64,000 nt of DNA from Acinetobacter sichuanensis (GCF_003024515.2 NZ_PYIX02000013.1:1-64000), one strand, 5' to 3'. Counted from the stretch's first letter, positions 16,975-25,389 are shown. The notes: generated from the sequence alone by a model not told the origin. A program made the numbers and translations.

Positions 16975-16983
16975 AGCATTTGG

Positions 16984-17751
16984 TTAAGTACTTTTTTCTG
17001 ATTCGCCGTTTTCTTCTAAATCAGGCTTAGGTAAACGATCTGCAAATTTATCAAGAAATTTCTTGGTTGCTTTGAGTTCGCTCAAGGCTCCAGACTTTTC
17101 ATCTAATTCAAATGCAGTGGTTAAATAAACCAATGCAGATTGAGCATGTACGAGATCTGCATCACTTGGTTCGTCTTTGCTCTGAATCAATTTGACTGTT
17201 GCTTTACCTAGAGCCAAATATAGTTTTGCTTTTGCTTGACCAGGCATATCCAATACTTTTGCATCTAAATCGGGATTTAGAATCAATTTTTCAACTTGTT
17301 GGATAACCGTAATATCAACAATAGCATCGGTTTTCAGTTGTTTTAAAAACACTTCTGCAATGGTTTCTACAACATACGTTGCTGTATTGCGTTTGAATGA
17401 ATCAGGCATGATCATGTTGTGACGTAATGCAAATTCAGATAATTGCAAAGCCTTAGCATAATCACCAACATCGATGTACCAAACCAAAACTGTCATAAAG
17501 ACTTCATCTTGAATCGATTTATCAGCTTCAAGAATTCCTTCAATATATGGCAGATGATTTGGTAATAAAGCTTTTTTTAATACCACTTTGGCATCAGTCG
17601 CTTGGATCTGTTTAAGTCGTTGGCGGTCATTATTGAGTTGCATCATTTGCAACTCAAATGCCGTCATGTCTTGCATTGCACCAAACTCAGCAGCTTGTTC
17701 AGCTGCTGCACGGGCTTGATGCTTTTTGAAATGTTGACGCGCTAATGACAT
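16984..17751 (-). CDS. M: Terminase small subunit gpM (endonuclease)
   Basis: A 255-residue P2 gpM-type small terminase subunit, which with P recognises and cuts cos ends during packaging. The N-terminus (SLARQHFKKHQARAA) and the helix-rich body with HLPYIEGILEADKS and DEVFMTVLVWYIDVGDYAKAL match the family. It follows N by two bases. It acts on the cos region, probably at about 22,750 here. Confidence 0.93.
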   Translation of the reverse strand: MSLARQHFKKHQARAAAEQAAEFGAMQDMTAFELQMMQLNNDRQRLKQIQATDAKVVLKKALLPNHLPYIEGILEADKSIQDEVFMTVLVWYIDVGDYAKALQLSEFALRHNMIMPDSFKRNTATYVVETIAEVFLKQLKTDAIVDITVIQQVEKLILNPDLDAKVLDMPGQAKAKLYLALGKATVKLIQSKDEPSDADLVHAQSALVYLTTAFELDEKSGALSELKATKKFLDKFADRLPKPDLEENGESEKST

Positions 17752-17753
17752 AA

Positions 17754-18758
17754 TTACACCATTTCAATTTTTTCTGCTAAAGCAGCAAGACCTAAATCTT
17801 CGATGTAGTAATCTTCATTTGAAGATTCATAGTTTTCGATTTGGTCACGTTTAGGATTATCAATCACTGTACGACGACGAGAGCCCTCTTGAACATAGAT
17901 CGAAAGATTGTCAAAAGTGGTTACCAAAATTGCGTCTTCAGGGAAGAATGGCACAGCAGCAACTGGTAAGTTACCCATCCGTTTTTGACTGATAATCATA
18001 TCTGCAGCTAGTTTTTCAGAATTTTCCTGATCTTTATTGACCAATGGGAAATACTTGTCTGCCAATGTTTTACGATTACACAGTACAACTAGATCGGGAT
18101 TATCCTGATGTACTTCATCAATCATTTCATTGGTCAGATCCATCACCAATGCATCAATATTTTTATAATCACCTGTTGCCCCAACCGTAATTTTGCCAAC
18201 AGTTGCACCTGATGACATAACACGTTCAGGATTTTCTTCACGCATTTTTTGCAACCAACCTTTGTTTACATCTTGCAATTTTGGATTTGCAACAATGTCG
18301 GTTGTGGTTGCAATCGAAGTACCATTAAAACCAATCATGATACGATCAAGTGCTTGACGTTTTTGGATCTGCCCACTAAAACGTGCATAAAAGTCTTTGA
18401 ACTTTGCCCATTGGTCTAATTTTTGATATTTGATTGCAGTATCAAAATCAGTTTTACGACACATATAAAAACGCTCATCCATTGAAGTTGGATCTTTGGC
18501 TTGGCGGTCTGTGTTGTCTGTGTTGGTACGTGAAGCGATTGGTCGAGAGATTCCAAGACCCACTGCTGAACTTGATTGTTCTTGAACAACGAAAATATTA
18601 ATTTTCTGTAAAAAAGCAGATGACAATTGGATTTTATCTTCTAATTTTTGTTGTACTGATGGAACAACATTGAATTTTTGTGAAACTTTTTCAACGCCAT
18701 TCAGTTCAGCCAATTTTGTCATTGCTGCATTGTATTTAAAACGTGTCTCTTTACGCAT
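17754..18758 (-). CDS. N: Major capsid protein gpN
   Basis: A 334-residue P2 gpN-type major capsid precursor (P2: 357). It begins MRKETRFKYNAAMTKLAELNG and carries the conserved stretch ISRPIASRTNT and, near the end, RDQIENYESSNEDYYIEDLGLAAL. It assembles on the O scaffold into the procapsid. The spacing to O is 30 bases and to M two bases. Confidence 0.96.
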   Translation of the reverse strand: MRKETRFKYNAAMTKLAELNGVEKVSQKFNVVPSVQQKLEDKIQLSSAFLQKINIFVVQEQSSSAVGLGISRPIASRTNTDNTDRQAKDPTSMDERFYMCRKTDFDTAIKYQKLDQWAKFKDFYARFSGQIQKRQALDRIMIGFNGTSIATTTDIVANPKLQDVNKGWLQKMREENPERVMSSGATVGKITVGATGDYKNIDALVMDLTNEMIDEVHQDNPDLVVLCNRKTLADKYFPLVNKDQENSEKLAADMIISQKRMGNLPVAAVPFFPEDAILVTTFDNLSIYVQEGSRRRTVIDNPKRDQIENYESSNEDYYIEDLGLAALAEKIEMV

Positions 18759-18788
18759 GATTTTTACTCTTTATATTTATAATTTGAA

Positions 18789-19631
18789 TTAACAATCAAC
18801 GTCTTCTGAAAAACTGCTGTTGTTAGACTTAGGGCGAGGATCTGAATCATGCTCAGCATCGAGCTTTTTTTTCAGATCGTTGAATTCTGTTTGCAGCTGC
18901 TCATGAGATGTATTTAACGTATTGAAATCATTCTCAAGTTTTGAAACTGCTTGACCTTGTGTCGAAGTCTCATCTGCAATTGCAAGAATGGCTTGTTCTT
19001 GCTCAGAAAAAGATTCCGCAGACTTCTGTTCTGATTTTTCTTGTTTTGAGAACAGGTTTTTTATTTTTTGTAATAAGCCTGCGGAATGGAATTGCTGTTC
19101 TTGAACTTCTTCAAATTCAAGTTTGGTTTCAACAGCAGCTGTAAATAAATTTTCAGGACGTTGTTTTTTATCAGCAAGTGGATTGACTTTTGCACCTGCC
19201 GCAAATGCCAACATTTCGGTACCTAACGATGCTGGGCTATCAGTGACAGCTAAGCCAACCAAATATGCAGAACCTTTACCTGCAAAATTTTCATCTACTT
19301 CTATCGATGTATAAACTTTTTGTTTTTGTTTATTAAGTTGGATCAAACTTTCAGTTGGTTCGATCTGAGCAAACAATGCATCTTTTTCTTCACCATCGAT
19401 AGTGACTTTTTCAGTTTTAAGTGCAAGAACATCACCATATGCACCAAACAAACTACCAGGTAATGCACTGCGAATGTGCTCAACATTGATACGAGCACCA
19501 TAAGTGTTGAGATTATAATTTTGTGCCATTTGGAGAATCCAAGCTGCTTGGATCTCACGGCCATCCGTCGTATCCCCTGCCACAGCTATACGAAACCATT
19601 TCGATTTATATTTTTTGTCTTCTTTGCTCAT
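18789..19631 (-). CDS. O: Capsid scaffolding protease gpO
   Basis: A capsid scaffold and protease of about 280 residues. The N-terminal half is the serine protease domain (WFRIAVAGDTTDGREI; NVEHIR with the catalytic His; YTSIEVDENF; GLAVTDSPASLGTEM with the Ser). The C-terminal half is a charged coiled-coil scaffold. ATG 19631 has an AGG ribosome site seven bases upstream; a TTG at 19637 is less likely. It is driven by the dyad at 19727-19749, about 95 bases upstream. Confidence 0.94.
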   Translation of the reverse strand: MSKEDKKYKSKWFRIAVAGDTTDGREIQAAWILQMAQNYNLNTYGARINVEHIRSALPGSLFGAYGDVLALKTEKVTIDGEEKDALFAQIEPTESLIQLNKQKQKVYTSIEVDENFAGKGSAYLVGLAVTDSPASLGTEMLAFAAGAKVNPLADKKQRPENLFTAAVETKLEFEEVQEQQFHSAGLLQKIKNLFSKQEKSEQKSAESFSEQEQAILAIADETSTQGQAVSKLENDFNTLNTSHEQLQTEFNDLKKKLDAEHDSDPRPKSNNSSFSEDVDC

Positions 19632-19726
19632 TTGCAAACCTATTCATTTAAAAATGACGGATAAAAATCACGTTTTGGAATAGGTGAAGCATGGACAATT
19701 ATCTATTGCTCTATCAATCACAGTTG

Positions 19727-19749
19727 GTTGTATTATCTCTATTTACAAC
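19727..19749. promoter_or_regulatory. Single Ogr-type dyad serving divergent O and P promoters
   Basis: GTTGTA-N11-TACAAC, identical over 24 bases to the dyad before V. It lies between the divergent O and P genes and is the only copy found there. CCATCGTT begins 43 bases to the right (19781) and, on the other strand, CCATGCTT begins 44 bases to the left (19694). One symmetric activator site could thus serve both late promoters. Confidence 0.78.
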
Positions 19750-19816
19750 TCAGATAAACTGATTATTAAATTCTTAGCTGCCATCGTTTGCTCATTAAAG
19801 CAAACTACAGATAGCA

Positions 19817-21586
19817 ATGAATGATTTATCCCCAATAGCTAATCTGCACTTGATTATGGACAACAAGCTCAAAGGGAAGTTTCTCTACTGGCTTGGTTGG
19901 AAAATTGTCGATATTGCAGAAGTACTCGAAGAAAAAGAAAGAACAGTTCAAGCTTGGAAAACAAGAGAAGAATGGGAAAAAGAGAAGCCTGAAAATCGAG
20001 TTGAAAGTGCACTCACTGTTCGGTTGATGACACTTATTCTCAAAAATAAAAAGACTTCTGGTGATATTAAAGAAATCGATATGTTGATGCGGACCTATAA
20101 AGAATTTGCCCGCATTGAAAAATATCGCTTAGATGGCAGTGAAGCAGATCTTAATCCTGAAATTAGAAAAAGAAATATAGCTAGACATAAAAAAGCACCT
20201 AATCATTTTTCTGAAGAACAAATCGAAGAAATGGTATTGGCATTTGAAGATCGTCTCTTTGACTATCAGTGGACATGGTATCGAGCAATGGACCAACGTT
20301 CACGCATGATTTTAAAAAGTCGTCAGATTGGTGCAACTTATTATTTTGCTTTTGAAGCTCTAATTGATGCAATTAAAACAGGTCGCAATCAAATTTTCTT
20401 ATCTGCATCAAAAGCCCAAGCACATATTTTTAAACATTATATAAAAACCTATGCAGAAGAAATTTGTGGTGTGGAACTTACTGGAGATCCTATCGTTCTA
20501 TCAAATGGTGCAGAGCTTCGATTCTTAGGTACAAACTACAGAACAGCCCAAGGGCATCATGGTAATTTATATTTTGATGAAATTTTCTGGACACATGGTT
20601 TTGCAGAACTGGAAAAAGTTGCTTCAGCGATGGCAACCCATGAAACATGGCGTAAAACTTACTTTTCGACCCCCTCCTCGATAACACATGAAGCCTATGA
20701 ATTTTGGACAGGAACAAGATTTAACAAAGGTAGACCTAAGGATAAGCAATTAAAAATTGATGTCTCACATAAATCATTAAAAAATGGTCGTGTCTGTGAA
20801 GACTTGATGTGGCGACAGATTGTTACTGTCGAAGATGCGAAAGCAGGTGGATGTGATCTTTTTAATATTGAGCGTTTGAAATTTGAATATTCACCTGATG
20901 ATTTTCAGAACTTATTCATGTGTGAATTTGTTGATGATGGTCAATCTATGTTTCCACTGTCAATGTTACAAACATGTATGGTTGACACATGGGATACATG
21001 GATAGATTTTAAACCATTCCATAATCGACCATTTGCAAATAAGCCAGTGTGGGTCGGTTATGATCCTGCTCGGACTGGAGACAATGCAGGTCTTGTTGTC
21101 GTTGCACCACCAAATGTCGCGGGGGGTAAGTTTCGGGTTTTAGAATGTCATCAATTTAAAGGTGATGATTTTGCACAACAAGCTGAACATATTAGAAATA
21201 TTACAAATCGTTATAACGTCACATATATTGGTATTGACACAACAGGAATGGGCTATGGTGTTGCTGAATTAGTTCGTCAATTTTTCCCTGCACTAACAAC
21301 ATTCAATTACTCACCAGAAGTTAAATCGAATCTTGTTTATAAAACTTTAGATGTTGCTCGAAATGGACGTCTTGAATTTGATGCAGGAAATAAAGAACTT
21401 GCTCAATCTTTAATGAGTATCAAAAAAACATTAACAGCATCGCAAAAACAAATCACTTTTACTGCATGCCGTTCAGAAGAAATCGGACATGCTGATCTTG
21501 CATGGGCTCTTATGCACGCAATTTACAACGAACCGTTGGCAGGAATTACACAAACAAATACATCTATGTTGGAGATTTATTCATGA
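19817..21586 (+). CDS. P: Terminase large subunit (ATPase) gpP
   Basis: A 589-residue packaging ATPase and nuclease. The N-terminal helix-turn-helix region (IVDIAEVLEEKERTVQAWK) is typical of P2 P. The ATPase domain has the Walker A-like SRQIGATYYFAFEA at about residue 170 and Walker B LYFDEIFW at about 250. The C-terminal nuclease contains VGYDPARTGDNAG and GIDTTGMG. Length matches P2 (590). It overlaps Q by four bases (ATGA). The initiation site has only a weak Shine-Dalgarno. Confidence 0.96.
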   Translation: MNDLSPIANLHLIMDNKLKGKFLYWLGWKIVDIAEVLEEKERTVQAWKTREEWEKEKPENRVESALTVRLMTLILKNKKTSGDIKEIDMLMRTYKEFARIEKYRLDGSEADLNPEIRKRNIARHKKAPNHFSEEQIEEMVLAFEDRLFDYQWTWYRAMDQRSRMILKSRQIGATYYFAFEALIDAIKTGRNQIFLSASKAQAHIFKHYIKTYAEEICGVELTGDPIVLSNGAELRFLGTNYRTAQGHHGNLYFDEIFWTHGFAELEKVASAMATHETWRKTYFSTPSSITHEAYEFWTGTRFNKGRPKDKQLKIDVSHKSLKNGRVCEDLMWRQIVTVEDAKAGGCDLFNIERLKFEYSPDDFQNLFMCEFVDDGQSMFPLSMLQTCMVDTWDTWIDFKPFHNRPFANKPVWVGYDPARTGDNAGLVVVAPPNVAGGKFRVLECHQFKGDDFAQQAEHIRNITNRYNVTYIGIDTTGMGYGVAELVRQFFPALTTFNYSPEVKSNLVYKTLDVARNGRLEFDAGNKELAQSLMSIKKTLTASQKQITFTACRSEEIGHADLAWALMHAIYNEPLAGITQTNTSMLEIYS

Positions 21587-22650
21587 ATCCGTTTTCTACT
21601 GCGAAAAATGTTTTTTCACAGGCATTAAATTTAATGCCACGGGCAGCTACTCAAAACACAATTTCTAATCATAAAACAGAAGCATTTACATTCGGTGATG
21701 CGGTACCAGTATTAGATGGCCATGATTTATCAAATTATATGGAATGTTGGTTCAATGGTCGTTGGTATGAACCTCAGGTCAGTTTAGAAGGTCTATCGAG
21801 AAGCTATAAAGCTACGCCTTATCTCAGCAGTGGAATTATTTTTAAACGTAATTTCTTGGCCAATTTATTTATTGAACATAAACATTTGAAAAGAAAGTCA
21901 TTTGAACAAATGGCATTGGACTTCATTTGGTGCGGTAATACTTATGCTGAAAATATAAAGTCACGCTTAAAAAACACTATTGAATATAAACCTGCTTTGG
22001 CAAAATACACACGAGCAGGCGAACATGATGGGCAATATTTTTATATTTATAACAGCCATGAGGGTTATGAAGAATATGAATTTCAACAAGATCGAATCTG
22101 CCATATTCGTGAAACGGATATTGATCAGGAAGTCTATGGAACACCTGAATATATCTCAGCATTGCAAAGTGCGTGGCTAAATGAAGCAGCAACATTGTTC
22201 CGTCGCAAATATTATAACAATGGTTCACATGCAGGTTTCATTCTCTATGTGAATGATGCTGCGTCAGATCCGAACGATATTGAAAAGCTTCGAACAGCAT
22301 TGAAAGAAAGCAAGGGACCAGGGAACTTTCGTAATTTATTTTACTACAGCCCAAATGGGAAAAAAGATGGCATCCAAGTTATCCCGACTTCTGAGATAGC
22401 CGCAAAAGATGATTTCACAAATATTAAATCTATTACTCGCGATGATACTCTTGCTGCACTTCGTATCCCACCACAACTCATGGGGATTGTACCAAGCAAT
22501 GCCGGCGGCTTTGGTGATATCAAATCTGCAACAGAAGTGTTTTATCACAACGAAATGAAACCGCTTCAATCACGACTATTACAATTTAATGAGTGGGCAG
22601 GTGATGAAGTGATTAAGTTTAAAGATTATGAACTGATCATGCCTAAATAA
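21583..22650 (+). CDS. Q: Portal protein gpQ
   Basis: A 355-residue portal protein of the P2 gpQ (phage portal, PBSX) family; it forms the DNA gateway at one capsid vertex. ATG 21583 has a good GGAG site and overlaps the stop of P, so it is preferred over an upstream in-frame ATG at 21502. Conserved parts include DFIWCGNTYAE, VYGTPEYISALQSAWLNEAATLFRRKYY and RIPPQLMGIVP. It ends the P-Q operon before a strong terminator. Confidence 0.95.
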   Translation: MNPFSTAKNVFSQALNLMPRAATQNTISNHKTEAFTFGDAVPVLDGHDLSNYMECWFNGRWYEPQVSLEGLSRSYKATPYLSSGIIFKRNFLANLFIEHKHLKRKSFEQMALDFIWCGNTYAENIKSRLKNTIEYKPALAKYTRAGEHDGQYFYIYNSHEGYEEYEFQQDRICHIRETDIDQEVYGTPEYISALQSAWLNEAATLFRRKYYNNGSHAGFILYVNDAASDPNDIEKLRTALKESKGPGNFRNLFYYSPNGKKDGIQVIPTSEIAAKDDFTNIKSITRDDTLAALRIPPQLMGIVPSNAGGFGDIKSATEVFYHNEMKPLQSRLLQFNEWAGDEVIKFKDYELIMPK

Positions 22651-22662
22651 AAGATCAATAAA

Positions 22663-22684
22663 TAAACCTGCAATTGCAGGTTTA
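22663..22684. terminator. Terminator after Q
   Basis: A perfect 22-base palindrome (TAAACCTGCA and its complement) followed by TTTTG and more T-rich sequence, 12 bases after the Q stop. It can also stop transcription of the minus-strand ORF from the other side. Confidence 0.75.
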
Positions 22685-22743
22685 TTTTGATTTTAAAAAA
22701 TAATTAGCAAATGAGAATTTTATCATTTGAACTATCTTATCAG

Positions 22744-22780
22744 ATGATGCCGCGCAGTTACCCGCCCCACCTGCCCGCTC
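22744..22780 (-). other. Candidate cos site
   Basis: A GC-rich patch in otherwise very AT-rich DNA, just past the end of Q, which is where cos lies in P2 and 186. Read on the minus strand it contains GGTGGGGCGGGTAACTGCGC. From memory, the P2 and 186 cohesive ends have a GGCG-GGCGGGG core followed by a CTGCGCG-like stretch, so the resemblance is real but loose. The exact cut positions cannot be given. The last codons of the neighbouring ORF run through it. Confidence 0.5.
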
Positions 22781-23195
22781 TAAATGTGTCTGTTTTACTA
22801 CAAAGACAAACAAATTGAAAAAAACTAGAAAGTACGTTGTTAATAGCATGTTTCAAAGCTTCGTCTAATTTTTTAATACTGCATTTCACTACAAGAATAC
22901 AATTTAAGATAAATCCATTTGATGCCATCTTGTTGATCTCTTCCAGTACTTCTTCATTTGTTAATTTTGAAAATACATATACAAATTTAGATTCACCATT
23001 AAAACGAAATTTTTCCAAACGATAACGTTCGGCATTATATATAACTGGAGATGTCTGAGGAGTTGGATCAAAGCACAACTTTTTCGGTAGAGGCTCCAAA
23101 ACAGGAATTGATATGAATGCATCCAAAAAAGAAATTAATACTCCATCATTTTGGCCACCAATACACATAATCATAAAATTACCAAGTATTTGCAT
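22758..23195 (-). CDS. Unrecognised protein at the Q-distal end of the prophage
   Basis: A 145-residue protein of unknown family. It is mixed alpha/beta in appearance, with no signal peptide or membrane segment. The middle is charged (FSKLTNEEVLEEINKMASNGF) and precedes a Cys-containing hydrophobic strand (ILNCILVVKC). The last residues (FRAGRWGG) come from the GC-rich cos-like patch, so the C-terminus may be fortuitous. In P2 this side of cos carries accessory exclusion genes (tin, old), so an accessory or defence role is possible but not shown. Later Met codons, such as in MIMCIGG, could be the real start. Confidence 0.55.
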   Translation of the reverse strand: MQILGNFMIMCIGGQNDGVLISFLDAFISIPVLEPLPKKLCFDPTPQTSPVIYNAERYRLEKFRFNGESKFVYVFSKLTNEEVLEEINKMASNGFILNCILVVKCSIKKLDEALKHAINNVLSSFFQFVCLCSKTDTFRAGRWGG

Positions 23196-23772
23196 TTTTG
23201 ACAGTCTAACAAAAATTTCACCGCTCTTTTCAATAGCACATATATAAAACCGACTAATCGTTTAAAGCATATAAAAATGTTTTTTTATAGGATCTGTCTT
23301 CAACTTGGAGTAATAAAGTAATAAAAACAGATAAGTTATTGAATTTAAATATTAATAAAGATTACTTATTGAGGTAATTTTTTGTAATTTTAGAAGTAAT
23401 TTTTTGTAAGTATTTGATTTTATTGATACAAATATTAAAGATATACTACATATTTATACAGTAACAAATTACATCAATATTACTTAAAAATTACTTTTGA
23501 AAATATCAATAAGCTATTGAAATATAATATATATTATTGAAATATTACTTTATTACTTAAAATTTTAGATACCCCATATTTATTTTTACTATTGATAAAA
23601 ACCAAAAAAATAGTGTTTTTTCAATCAAATTGGGGTTTGAACTTGGGAATGAATTGGGAATATATATCAGATATTAATGCTATTAATTAATAATATTAAA
23701 AACTACTAATTGTCTAACCTTTGCGTCTATCGCAAGATTCGACCATAAATATTGTTATTAAAATCAATAATA
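23196..23772. other. AT-rich non-coding region between phage ORF and tRNA-Pro
   Basis: About 580 bases with no convincing gene on either strand and strongly AT-rich composition. It contains the clustered ATTACTT repeats described separately, and near its right end a long imperfect hairpin (CGACCATA at 23740-23747 with TATGGTCG at 23771-23778, entering the tRNA 3' end). It is probably the phage attachment region or a regulatory region. The exact host-phage border was not resolved. Confidence 0.6.
23308..23558. repeat. Cluster of seven ATTACTT/AAGTAAT heptamers with a 15-bp inverted repeat
   Basis: Exact copies are at 23316-23322 (minus), 23361-23367 (plus), 23394-23400 (minus), 23479-23485, 23490-23496, 23544-23550 and 23552-23558 (all plus). 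The outer blocks AGTAATAAAGTAATA (23309-23323) and TATTACTTTATTACT (23543-23557) are exact reverse complements. Such spacing suits protein-binding sites, for example integrase arm sites, a repressor operator array or origin iterons. The low GC content raises the chance of such words, but seven exact copies in 250 bases looks more than random. Confidence 0.5.
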
Positions 23773-23849
23773 TGGTCGGAGCAGTAGGATTCGAACCTAC
23801 GACCCCCTGGTCCCAAACCAGGTGCACTACCAGGCTGTGCTATGCTCCG
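23773..23849 (-). tRNA. tRNA-Pro (TGG), prophage-proximal copy
   Basis: Full cloverleaf with the acceptor pair CGGAGCA/TGCTCCG, T loop GGTTCGAATCC and anticodon TGG in TTTGGGA; the 3' ACCA is encoded. It is identical over 77 bases to the copy at 24093. It is the last gene of the four-tRNA operon. Its 3' end faces the prophage, the usual side for integration into a tRNA gene. Confidence 0.95.
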
Positions 23850-23853
23850 AAAT

Positions 23854-23930
23854 TGGGGTGAATGACGGGATTCGAACCCGCGACAACTGGAATCACAATC
23901 CAGGGCTCTACCAACTGAGCTACATCCACC
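23854..23930 (-). tRNA. tRNA-His (GTG)
   Basis: Cloverleaf with anticodon GTG (TTGTGAT), T loop GGTTCGAATCC and the extra 5' G (G-1) opposite C73 that is specific to tRNA-His. The CCA end is encoded in the gene. It lies four bases upstream of tRNA-Pro in the same transcript. Confidence 0.95.
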
Positions 23931-23973
23931 ATTACAACAAGCTTTAGATTCTACAACATCAAGCAGCAAATTG

Positions 23974-24047
23974 CGCGCCTGACAGGATTCGAACCTGTGA
24001 CCATCCGCTTAGAAGGCGGATGCTCTATCCAACTGAGCTACAGGCGC
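23974..24047 (-). tRNA. tRNA-Arg (TCT)
   Basis: Cloverleaf with acceptor GCGCCTG/CAGGCGC, anticodon TCT (CTTCTAA) and T loop GGTTCGAATCC. The genomic sequence after discriminator G reads CAA, so the CCA end is not encoded and must be added, unlike in its neighbours. Confidence 0.95.
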
Positions 24048-24092
24048 ATGACTGATAATTTACATTATCAATTAACCTTTGCCTTGAAGAAT

Positions 24093-24169
24093 TGGTCGGA
24101 GCAGTAGGATTCGAACCTACGACCCCCTGGTCCCAAACCAGGTGCACTACCAGGCTGTGCTATGCTCCG
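24093..24169 (-). tRNA. tRNA-Pro (TGG), promoter-proximal copy
   Basis: Identical to the tRNA-Pro at 23773-23849, with CCA encoded. It is the first gene of the tRNA operon, about 40 bases after the predicted transcription start. Confidence 0.95.
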
Positions 24170-24215
24170 ATTCATCTCAGCTTTCGTATCGAACATGTCG
24201 TTCGGTACGGTGTGC

Positions 24216-24244
24216 ATTCTAGGCGTGACGCCCTTAGACGTCAA
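24216..24244 (-). promoter_or_regulatory. Sigma70 promoter of the tRNA operon
   Basis: On the minus strand TTGACG (24239-24244), a 17-base spacer and TAGAAT (24216-24221), the consensus layout. The sequence just after it is GC-rich (GCACACCG), a discriminator type associated with stringent control. It reads into tRNA-Pro, Arg, His and Pro. Confidence 0.85.
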
Positions 24245-24321
24245 CACCTATATTGAAAAAAAATCAAAAAAATACGTCAAATGTATATTTATCAAACATT
24301 TCTATTATTTTTTATACAATT

Positions 24322-25389
24322 TTAGCGTTTTAAACTCGCACTGAAGTTCAACATACGATCTAATGGTAGCTTCGCTCGCTCTGCTAATTGAGCATCCACA
24401 AAGATTTCTTGATCATTTTTTTGTAAAACGTCTAAGATGCCATCTAATTCATTCATTGCCATCCATGGACAATGTGCACATGAACGACATGATGCCCCTT
24501 CTCCTGCGGTAGGTGCTTCAATCAGTGTCTTATTTGGAACAGCTTGTTGCATTTTATAAAAAATACCGCGATCTGTTGCCACGATCAAAGTGTCGTGTGG
24601 CAAAGTTTGTGCAGCTTTGATCAGTTGTGATGTACTCCCCACCGCATCTGCAACATCAATAACTGATTCTGGTGACTCAGGATGAACCAATACAGCAGCA
24701 TTTGGATAAATGGCTTTCATATTGGTAATACCACGTGAGCGAAACTCTTCATGCACAATACAAGAGCCATCCCAAATCAACATTTCTGCGCCTGTTTTCT
24801 TTTGGATATAGCGCCCTAAATGCTGATCAGGTGCCCAAATGATTTTTTCACCTAAACTATCTAAATGTTCAATAATCTCAACAGCACAACTTGAAGTCAC
24901 CACCCAGTCTGCTCGAGCTTTTACAGCAGCTGAAGTATTGGCATAAACAACCACTGTATGATCAGGATGAGCATCACAGAACGCAGTAAACTCATCTACA
25001 GGACAACCTAAGTCAAGTGAACAAGTTGCTTCTAAAGTTGGCATTAAAACCTTTTTTTCAGGTGATAAAATTTTAGCGGTTTCCCCCATAAATTTTACGC
25101 CTGCCACCACCAATGTTGATGCAGCATGATCTCGTCCAAAACGCGCCATTTCAAGTGAATCAGAGACACAGCCACCTGTTAGCTCTGCAAGTTCTTGTAC
25201 TTCAGGGTCACAATAGTAATGCGCTACTAAAACAGCATCACGTTTTTCTAGCTCTGCTTTAATTTGTGCAAACTTCGCTTGTTTTGCTTCTTCAGTTAAC
25301 ACATTACTCTTAGATTCACCCAAACGATCTAAATGCGCTTGTACAATTGATTTTGCTTCGTTGGCAATTAAATTGGTCGCATCATTCAT
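24322..25389 (-). CDS. nadA: Quinolinate synthase NadA
   Basis: A 355-residue quinolinate synthase, which condenses iminoaspartate with dihydroxyacetone phosphate to quinolinate in NAD synthesis. It needs a 4Fe-4S cluster; the three ligand cysteines are visible in [18 protein letters not shown] and [24 protein letters not shown] near residue 55 is the family start motif. It is the long form, as in gamma-proteobacteria. It stands alone between the tRNA operon and argJ, in the same orientation. Confidence 0.97.
   Translation of the reverse strand: MNDATNLIANEAKSIVQAHLDRLGESKSNVLTEEAKQAKFAQIKAELEKRDAVLVAHYYCDPEVQELAELTGGCVSDSLEMARFGRDHAASTLVVAGVKFMGETAKILSPEKKVLMPTLEATCSLDLGCPVDEFTAFCDAHPDHTVVVYANTSAAVKARADWVVTSSCAVEIIEHLDSLGEKIIWAPDQHLGRYIQKKTGAEMLIWDGSCIVHEEFRSRGITNMKAIYPNAAVLVHPESPESVIDVADAVGSTSQLIKAAQTLPHDTLIVATDRGIFYKMQQAVPNKTLIEAPTAGEGASCRSCAHCPWMAMNELDGILDVLQKNDQEIFVDAQLAERAKLPLDRMLNFSASLKR

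Noticed and set aside
23308-23558. Repeat cluster considered as a CRISPR array
   Set aside because: The repeats are only seven bases, irregularly spaced and in both orientations; there are no uniform spacers or cas genes.
23773-23849. Prophage-proximal tRNA-Pro considered as a truncated att remnant
   Set aside because: It is a full-length tRNA with matched acceptor stem and encoded CCA, identical to the second copy, so it is a functional gene and not a partial duplicate.
23727-23969. An 80-codon open frame on the minus strand across the tRNA genes
   Set aside because: It covers tRNA-Pro and tRNA-His, which have complete cloverleaves; the frame is a by-product of tRNA sequence.
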